The position numbers and the translations under genes are program-made. DNA of 64,000 nt, taken from contig CM049313.1 of NCBI GenBank assembly GCA_026874595.1, positions 34,441,159-34,505,158 on the forward strand, in the 5' to 3' direction. The notes under the pieces are model-generated. The model was given only the letters and a program-made list of their open reading frames with translations, was not told the DNA's origin and did no database searches. The DNA is from Sipunculus nudus (taxonomy: Eukaryota; Annelida; Sipuncula; Golfingiida; Sipunculidae). Below, piece after piece: positions 56,331-64,000 of the stretch. The number at the start of each line of letters is the position of its first letter. Positions within the stretch are counted from its first letter, which is position 1.

Positions 56331-57464
56331 TGTCACCCCTGACTTAACGTGATAACTTTACAACGGACATATGCTATAAAACAATAGAATTGGTTTACGC
56401 TCGCCACTTGATTTCACTAATCAAGAAATTAGATCCCGGTCATTACAGGTGACATTTCCAGGTTCTTTTAAGGACGTGTATAAAATACCAGACAATCATA
56501 CACCCAGATCAATAGAAACTATGAGACATCTGGTTATATTCACAAATATAATTCAAGACAATACTTACAGAGACATAGATGTGAGTGTGTGTGCGTTGAT
56601 GTGTCAATACGACAGTCCTTCACATTAAAAATAGAGGATATTTACTGAGTCCATGGTTTGTATAAAAACAATAAAGTCCAGTTCCTTCAGAGATCTCTGG
56701 TTACTGTTTTGTGTAGAATCTAGCGTATGGTTAGTACCATATAGTCTTTCTGAGTTTAGCGATCTTCAACTAATCTTGCTTGACAGCGACACGGGTAGGT
56801 TTACGATCACATGAATGGTAATAGCCCTCTTTGTTTACATATGAGCTTAGAGTCCTTGACCTTACTCGTGTAGCAATTGTTTCACGGCTTACAGCGATTA
56901 TGGATCTAGGTCAAGCTAAACTAGGCCGGCAGGTGACGCGTGCGCACTTACTTTACGATACTCCGTCGGCAGTACGGCTGTGATCTCGTGAGCTGGGCCC
57001 CTGCCACATGTAGAAGCTTGCTTCTATGCCGTTCCTGGCGGGTTTGAGCGTTTCAATGTTCCTTCTGCCGTGCGTTCGTGCTGCCACTTCAAGCTTCAAG
57101 ACCCAACTGAAGCAGCGTCCCGCGTCTCTACCTGAACTCTGACGTCACACTCGTCGTCACAATACGGCGATCCGGTTCTCTGATTGGCTTATGGCTCAAG
57201 TGTCCCATATAAGGTTATATGTGACCTAGTATGACTGCTAGCGTCCCCATGACGACCCACATACCAGATGTAATACACGCAATGCGTGACACAGATAAAT
57301 CAGCTGATAGCCGATGGGATTTCATACAAGATTACACAATATATATACAATCAGGACCTGTCAACGCTTTAGGATGACGCTTCACGTCAATATCAATAGA
57401 GAACAGACTTCGTTAAACTATGATACAAAACACCGTACTTATTGTCACCGATTTTCTGGTGACA
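56331..57464 (-). repeat. 5' LTR
   Basis: 1134 bp, the same length and ends as the 3' LTR, with the perfect CRE at 57140-57147, CCAAT and AT-rich motifs conserved. A missing A near 56482 and an added base near 57392 offset each other. It should contain the element's promoter on the minus strand. Confidence 0.95.
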
Positions 57465-57469
57465 ACCAA
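57465..57469. repeat. target-site duplication (right) of LTR element
   Basis: ACCAA, against ACCAC on the left side. Confidence 0.5.
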
Positions 57470-58015
57470 AAAGCACAGATAATTCTCAATATCAAATAAT
57501 CTTAGAATATGTGTCCTAAGAGAAGCAATATTAGTTTTATTGTAGGATATTATATAAACCCAAAACAGATAACCCTCCGCCCTCCTCTCTGCCTACACTA
57601 AAAGTGGACTTACCCATTAATGTTCGTTCGATGAAGTAGGTGGGCCTGTATATGGGTCAGGGCAGGGCAGACAGTCTTTTGTCCAGTAGCGGGCATAGGG
57701 TATAGACCCCGGCCGATGGCTCTGTCACTTAGTTAGCCTGGATATAGGGGCATGGATGAGGTTAAACATCGGCGAAGTTGTGTAGCCTGCAACTCTCCAT
57801 GTCTTCAGCAAGACGCATACCCCATAGACTGGCAGTATGATCATGTTTTGGCAGAGTAAAAACCACCATTCTAAATTCAGACAGATCTTTCGGCCTTTTG
57901 TGATTCAAACTAAAACTGCTGTTTTGTTGTACTTTGTCGATGTGGACAAATCCTATAATAAATTAAGCCTGACACCAGATTTAAATTTGTTTATATCCTG
58001 AGACAATTCTATAGT
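57470..58015. other. no gene seen
   Basis: Ordinary flanking sequence with no supportable feature. Confidence 0.5.
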
Positions 58016-58019
58016 TTAA

Positions 58020-58146
58020 GACCTTGCATGGTGTACGGAGACATTCATCTTCGAGGACAACTTGTCTGTGGAGAAGCTCTGAGACCTTGCGTGGTGCACG
58101 GATTCACCCATCTTTGAGGATAACACGGTCCGTGGAGAAGCTTAGG
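58020..58146. repeat. 63-64-bp tandem duplication
   Basis: GACCTTGC[A/G]TGGTG[T/C]ACGG starts at 58020 and again at 58083. Both units share CATCTT.GAGGA and GTGGAGAAGCT. A third GACC start at 58147 diverges at once. Confidence 0.85.
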
Positions 58147-58149
58147 GAC

Positions 58150-58628
58150 CGTGATATGAGAAATACAATCCCAGTGTCAAATAGGTGTCAGTGGACAGAA
58201 AAGGATCCTATATATTCATTAAATTTATACCGCTGTTTATATTGACTCCAAAAAAGACGTGACTATAGATAGATTGCAAACATTAGAATTTACAGTAATA
58301 TTATGGCATATACCCACAAACATTATGTTTTTGATGTATAGCTGATTTTACCTTAGCTGACCATTGGTCATCCTTTGTCCGTCGTCCGTCCGGTCGATGT
58401 CTGTTGACAGAGCACAAATCGTAAACGTTTGACTTCTAACATGGTAAAAAGGTAGGTCTTTGGTAAATCTCCATGAATGCCAAATGAACATAATGACATA
58501 TATTATGCGAGTTACACGCGTTTTATGTGATTTAGCACTTAGAAAACAGATTTGAGTGAGTGTTCTAAGCCGCAAAATAAAAATAATGCATTCACGAAAA
58601 CAAAATTTCTTAGCGTCATCTGCACATT
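58150..58628. other. no gene seen
   Basis: Nothing supportable. Confidence 0.5.
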
Positions 58629-58630
58629 TA

Positions 58631-58906
58631 CGGTGGCCGATTTAGGACACAGAAAAAAAATATTTATCTCGAGATCTCCAGCCAACATCTTGAGATTTTT
58701 TAATAACATCTTGAGACCTCGACTTAACATCTCGAAATGTCGACATAATATCTCGACATCTCGTCATATAATTTCACCAAAAAAAATTTGCTGAAGAAAA
58801 AAATATATATCTCGAGATCTCGAGAGGTTAAGTCGAGATCTCGAGATGTTAAGTCGAGATCTCGATATATTATCTCGAGATCGCGAGATAAAAAAAATGG
58901 CCACCG
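58631..58906. mobile_element. 276-bp MITE rich in TCTCGAGA palindromes
   Basis: The ends are CGGTGGCC and GGCCACCG (8-bp terminal inverted repeats). Just inside, A-rich and ATTTATCTCGAGAT/ATCTCGCGATCTCGAG stretches mirror each other. The interior is made of about 20-bp units around TCGAGATCTCGAGATGTTAA in both orientations, giving a strong self-complementary structure. There is no ORF. A partial second copy is at 59483-59558. No target duplication could be fixed, so the superfamily is open. Confidence 0.7.
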
Positions 58907-58909
58907 ATC

Positions 58910-59480
58910 TTAATAGAAACACTTTCGGCAAAGTCATCTGGCTTCAGAGAGTAAAGATTTCTGTAAGTGACAAATATTACATTCCTACATATGCTTCACG
59001 AACATCAACTAGGGATCTTTCAATACCTCAGTTATGATAAAAAGAAACGTTGGACAAGCGGTTTTCTATAGCATGCTCACATATATTTGTATTTTTTAAA
59101 GAATAAGGTACCTACAATACATGCATGCAGACCTTAACATTTCTGTTTGAGTGATTTCCCAGCCATGACTTCGAATCCGCCGTTCAGGTGGAATGTTTCA
59201 GTTTCTTTAAGCTTTGACATCTTCCTTATGGACATGAATAATTAAATATTGAATTTTATATTGAATGTTTCTTAACCTCGCCTTATCTTAGGAGAAAAAC
59301 AAACTTGGTTGATTTTAACTGGATTATATTGTTTTACCGTTCAGTTTAAAACAATAAATATATATTGCAGTAGTAAGCACTCTAAACGTAAATTGCCCCT
59401 TTAATTTTGTTTAGCTTTACGTCAATTAAGCATCGAATGGTTCGTACAACGCCCACATGGACTTATTTTTTTATTGAAAT
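58910..59480. other. no gene seen
   Basis: AT-rich spacer between the two MITE copies. The short frame at 58846-59037 starts inside the MITE. Confidence 0.45.
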
Positions 59481-59482
59481 TT

Positions 59483-59558
59483 AATCTCGAGATCACGAGA
59501 AATTATCTCGAGATATCGAGATAAATATTTTTTTTCTGTGTCCTTATTCAGCCATCGT
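59483..59558. mobile_element. partial copy of the TCTCGAGA MITE
   Basis: ATCTCGAGATCACGAGA and ATCTCGAGATATCGAGATAA are followed by TCTGTGTCCT and CAGCCATCG. This matches the reverse complement of the left end of 58631-58906 (AGGACACAGA, CGGTGGCCG) with two changes in the terminus. The other end is missing. Confidence 0.65.
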
Positions 59559-59564
59559 ACACAT

Positions 59565-61088
59565 TGAACATTCTCACCACGTATAAATGAGACAATCCGC
59601 CTAGCCAGTTCTTCAAAACTGTTGCGGGCAAAAATGACAAAACTTTAATATTGTGGGATTAATATTCCTTAATTAGATATCTCAGTCATGATTGCATGAG
59701 TTTTCTGGAACTTATTGATCATGCATAGCCCAATATGAGTTGATATGATTTCTCATTGTCAGAGATCAGCTGACCCCTGGGCCACTTGATAAAGTCGCAC
59801 GACAAAAATCGGTTTAACATGCGTAAGTCTTTAGGATGTACTTTGTCGTTCGACGTTCCTCGGCATCGAAACGAGGCATGGCGTCGGCCAGCAGGTAGAT
59901 CTCATATTGGCTTCACGTTTCGTGCAAATTACTACAATTTTCTTTATTCTTTGCGAACCTTGCGCATCCATACTAAGCTCCGCGTCCACCGTTTTACTGG
60001 AACTCATGACCAAAAATTGGGCCTACATGATGACCGATATCAGACAAATGTCTTTCCCTTGTTCATACTAGGCCGATACCGAAACTGTCGCACGATTTAA
60101 TCGTAAACTCTTTACTAGACAAAGAACTGAGCCACCTATGTGGGTTAACATTGCGTCGCAAACTATTTAAAATAAGACTGATAAACCTACTAAATTTTTG
60201 TACGTCAAAATCGGCGTTATATGCACATCCGGTGTAGAAAAAAAGCATAAATAGGTAACGTAAGGCATGAGCGACCATTCACGGAGAAAATCACACGGAC
60301 TGACAATATACAGAGCAACGGCTTGAATTTACAGCTTGGCGCCACTTATACTGGAAAGGAGTACCCGATCTGGTCAGGTCCATGGCAGGATATATTTCAT
60401 ATTTGTCTAGTCGTAAGTGAAATGTACAGTTGTAATTAATAAAAGTTTGTTCCCGTACATCTTAATAAAGAAATTAGAATTCCATCGACCACTCTTATTA
60501 AGGCCTGGACTGAATTTGCAAATATTCTCATATTTCTGTTATAATTAAATCTATTTTATTATATTATATTCATAATTCATTCATAATATTCATATGATAT
60601 AAATACGCAATATATACAATCTTAAAATAGCCCGTTATTGAGGATGGACATAATCTGCTATCTTAACGAACGTGATATCTTAATCTTATTATCTTATTAC
60701 GTAGAAATTGGTAAGATAATGTTTAAAGAAAGAGATATTTATGCCTATGTGTGTGTTTGTTGATTCGTCAGGATTAAATTGAAATACACCATGCAGTTCA
60801 AACACAACTTCACTACATGGAGGTCAGAGTTGATGCCCCGCTGGTCGAGGTACGCGCGTGTTAATTTTATGATATTGTAGGAATCCTTGAAATTCGAAAT
60901 ATTCATTAACACATGACTACCAGTCTGACAAATCCATTGTTACCAGGATTTGTTATCACCCATTAAATATATGTATCAGCAAGTGCACACAGTGATCAAA
61001 TGACAAATACAATTATCTGCCAGGTTTAACTGGTATATATACAGTCTTAAACCGAATGTATAATGCTAAACTGTACACGACTCACAGT

Positions 61089-61090
<2 letters not shown>
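59565..61090. other. 1.5 kb with no supported gene
   Basis: A 104-codon plus-strand frame at 59786-60100 overlaps minus-strand frames and has no recognisable domain. Confidence 0.45.

Positions 61091-61096
<6 letters not shown>

Positions 61097-61120
<24 letters not shown>
61097..61120. repeat. poly-A tract (24 A)
   Basis: Uninterrupted A run. It might be the tail of a retroposed sequence, but no source or target duplication is visible. Confidence 0.95.
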
Positions 61121-61124
61121 CAGA

Positions 61125-61870
61125 TACGCCTTTTCATAACATACCTTACTTTATTTCATGTCAGTTTGAAAATCAAGTTACACTATCTATTGGCTAATAT
61201 TACTGATAATAAAAATCGAATATTAATGCTTCAAGCCTGCATGCATACATTTTAACAATTAAAATACATATTAAAAAGTGAACGCTTACTTTATATTTAT
61301 AAAGCATATAAATGGATTATATATTTTATTTTATTGGGGAAAAATTCCAAAGCTTAGCGCAATAGTTTGACAGAGACTTTAGTTGTTATCCGGTGGTTCT
61401 ACAATTGTTTAACTTCAATGGAAAACTGTTTCGCAAGTCATATGCCCCATTTTAAATGTAAATAAATCCTACGTGAATGGTGTTGACAGGGTGTGCAGAA
61501 CTTTATGTACCTCAATGATGTTATATAGCTCAGTTTTTAGGTAGTTTTACTATATGTATTTTTGCCTTTTCAAAAAGGCTTTATAGTCTGAAAACAAAAG
61601 GCACTAAACATTAAATGTCCCATATATATGGGGAACTTTAATATGCCTGGTATTTCAATATCTGCCTTCAAGGTTTAAAATGCTGCGACAGACAGACAAG
61701 GTGTTATGTAATCATGTAAATTAGTCCTTGTGCAAAAGTGCGAAAAGCAAGTATTTGTTTCTATGGGGACATTTTTTTATGTGATATGCGAAAAATTTGC
61801 TTCTATTTTAAAATCGCTGCGAGAGACGAGATGTCCTACAAAACGGGGTCTTATACAACCGTTATTATAG
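61125..61870. other. no gene seen
   Basis: AT-rich sequence without supportable features. Confidence 0.5.

Positions 61871-61874
<4 letters not shown>

Positions 61875-61957
<83 letters not shown>
61875..61957. repeat. (TA)n-(GA)n compound microsatellite
   Basis: TA run to 61918 passing directly into a GA run to 61957. The Ile/Tyr and Arg/Glu-rich frame is an artefact. Confidence 0.95.
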
Positions 61958-61959
<2 letters not shown>

Positions 61960-64000
61960 TAATTTTTAAGCATGGTCAAGTAGAAAAGCAGAAATGTAAC
62001 AACAGTTTCTTAATCTAATTATTGATATATTTTATTTCCATTATATAAATCTAACTCTCTGAACAGCAGGGTGGAAGATTTCATTTATCATCCACCTTGC
62101 CCAAATGTGGGGCATATAACAATTCCCCCGCCCCGAATGACACCCCTGCTCATACATCACAATATTCATCGCGTTCTCCGAGGGGGGTTTGATACATACG
62201 GTATTTATTAGTAGGATATCCACGGCAGTGCATTATGAACAACTGGAAGTGCGATCGAGACAAGCGATGCGTATATCGAATATCGTATCTATAGGACACA
62301 TCAGCACGCGTGTCTAATTATGTTGATTTGCACTACACCTATACACTATGAACGGTATTTTATTCTAAGCTTTGGGTGCATAAAAAAAGACACTCCTTAC
62401 ATGCTGTGGTCACAATACATTAGTTTGACTCAAGGGCCCATAACCACTGCTATCTACAGCGCTGTGTCCTCGGTATCACCACCAAGGAACTGGCAAAAGG
62501 CAGATTGTTCCGATCAATGTGAGCCGGGCATCGTGTGTCTGCTCTGACCAAGTTTGGCACTGAATATTCTCTACCCTGTGTTAATGCATAAATGATTATA
62601 AATTAATCATTTATTACACATTTCTCTTCTGACATACTTTCATTTTAAAATAAGCCGTAAACTAATTCATTGTGCAGCAATTATTCGATTTGCAGTTATT
62701 TAAATTTGATTTCGTTATTCAATCCATCCCAGCAAGCCCTTTAAACCAGAAAGTTTTATAATAAAAGAAACACGCTCAACAATTAGAGAAAAACCACTAA
62801 ACGCATATAAAGGCCATGATGAAATCATTGTGTTTTTAAAGCTGAGGTCTGTAAAGCAAATCACAGCTGCAATGTACAGTCGTGGTAGTAGTTTATATGT
62901 CCATCTGGGCATAATTCAAACCTGGGTACCAAACTTTACCCCTCTATGATTTCAGTTTTAAAAAATATGTGCGACCAAACGTAAAGACTGTCTAGTCAAA
63001 AGTATACTCTTGCAAAACACGATTAATTGAGAGGCTCCGGAGACCACGACACCGGTGGTATACGCTCTGTCACAAACCAAACCAGACATGGCTGTCGCAG
63101 TGTGGGCTCTTCTATTTCCGTTCATCAAAGTAGTACGGCTTCCGGTGTGCCGGCTTCCCGTGCGCCAGTAATGAAAGAAAAATACTGATACGCCGGATAT
63201 TGCTACGCCGACCTAATTTTTCAGCTTCGGGGTAACTAGATCTGGAAACTGGATATATTCATTATTCACAATTTCAACTTACCCACCCACGAGGGCATCG
63301 TACTTCAGGATGCATTTTTCACCTCATCTTCCTGTTCCCTCCGGGTCGATTGAAATAAAAATTAAGTAAAAACATACAGCAAGTGACATAACAATAAACT
63401 ACATGTATGTTTTTATTAGATGGTAGTCCCTCAAACTGGAATCTTGGAAAACAAAATGTTTCCCAACCGGAAAACATCATCTATACAGACATCATTTGTG
63501 GATAAAGTCAAAACTGATATACTTTTAAGAAAAAAAGTATTATTTGCATAAATTAAATTTAATAAATTCTTAAATGTTCCGATCATAAATGTTCTGATGA
63601 TAGTGGTTCACTTAAAAGATCACCTAAATACTAATAAATTACATTATTTTATTCTTTTTCTTTTCTGTCTATTGGAAACAAGCCCAAACGGTGCAAGATT
63701 GTAAAATAACATTTTAATCAGAGAATGCTTTACAGTATCAATTTTTCACTAGGGGCTCACTGGGGCTCAGACAATGCCGACTTTTACCGTTGTCTTTCAT
63801 TGTTTCCATAATTTGCTCTCTCCGACACCAAGCGTAAAAGAATGGCATATGGTACAAACTGCATGGGATACGGAAACCACCGAGTCCCCCAGCGTCATCA
63901 AAATTATATGCAAGATGCAAAATTTTATTACCATAACGATCTAATTGGAAGGATTTATTAATTAATCGATATGCCAATAAGTTAAGGTAGTCATATAAAA
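61960..64000. other. 2 kb with no supported gene
   Basis: Short frames only, with no recognisable motif, tRNA-like head or element ends. Confidence 0.45.

Larger units (their letters stand above)
49839..57464 (-). mobile_element. Ty3/gypsy-type LTR retrotransposon with Gmr1-like gene order
   Basis: A 7626-bp element read from high to low coordinates: 5' LTR (56331-57464), primer-binding site, gag, protease, integrase, reverse transcriptase, RNase H, polypurine tract, 3' LTR (49839-50972). Integrase precedes reverse transcriptase within one uninterrupted frame, so the order is inherent and not a rearrangement artefact. Protein motifs (DD35E, GPY/F, RT LDLTKGYWQI, zinc knuckle) are Ty3/gypsy-type. 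Elements with this combination are known as Gmr1-like, named from Atlantic cod. The copy is dead: in-frame TAG in gag, a frameshift near 54900, protease D-to-E, a frameshift near 52070 and two stops in RT. Confidence 0.93.

Overview
This window looks like intergenic, repeat-rich nuclear DNA from a marine invertebrate, most likely a bivalve mollusc. It is AT-rich and full of (AT)n microsatellites, tRNA-derived SINEs, short inverted-repeat elements and satellite arrays. Several dispersed repeats resemble ones I know from molluscan genomes. That assignment is inference: there is no rRNA, organelle gene or confident host protein gene to anchor it. There is no bacterial-style gene organisation, CRISPR array or operon.

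The one well-supported coding locus is a complete but decayed LTR retrotransposon on the minus strand at 49839-57464 (7626 bp). It has two 1134-bp LTRs about 98% identical, 5'-TG...CA-3' ends within a 7-bp inverted repeat, an imperfect 5-bp target duplication, a candidate primer-binding site and a polypurine tract. Its proteins are Ty3/gypsy-type, but a single open frame runs zinc knuckle - protease - integrase - reverse transcriptase, followed by RNase H. Integrase therefore lies before reverse transcriptase, which is the Ty1/copia order and the hallmark of the Gmr1-like group. In-frame stops in gag and RT, two frameshifts and a protease D-to-E change show that this copy cannot make its proteins unaided.

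Layout. 0-3.2 kb: a 185-bp tandem duplication, GA/GACA microsatellites and one tRNA-derived SINE (family A). 7.7-9 kb: a second SINE (family B) with a duplicated B-box segment, a dispersed mollusc-like repeat and three AT arrays flanking a short inverted/direct repeat cluster. 11.3-11.7 kb: a GC-rich fold-back. 13.7-14 kb: a 32-bp-arm hairpin followed by a hammerhead-ribozyme-like core. 15-17.7 kb: another family B SINE, an inverted-repeat pair and an LTR/promoter-like block. 19.2-25.5 kb: a cluster of elements, namely a hAT-like MITE, minisatellites, a tRNA-like sequence, a 1953-bp fold-back transposon with a perfect 7-bp target duplication, and GC-rich repeat units. 29-37.4 kb: scattered SINE and MITE copies. 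39.2-40.35 kb: a 26-copy 45-bp satellite. 43.75-44.63 kb: a degenerate ~157-bp satellite carrying a perfect estrogen-response-element palindrome. 45.3-46.2 kb: two copies of a ~300-bp dispersed repeat. 58.6-59.6 kb: TCTCGAGA-rich MITEs. The remaining stretches show nothing I can support.

One 85-codon minus-strand ORF at 41373-41630 has a coding-like composition but no recognisable family. Apart from the retrotransposon, the sequence shows no genes working together.
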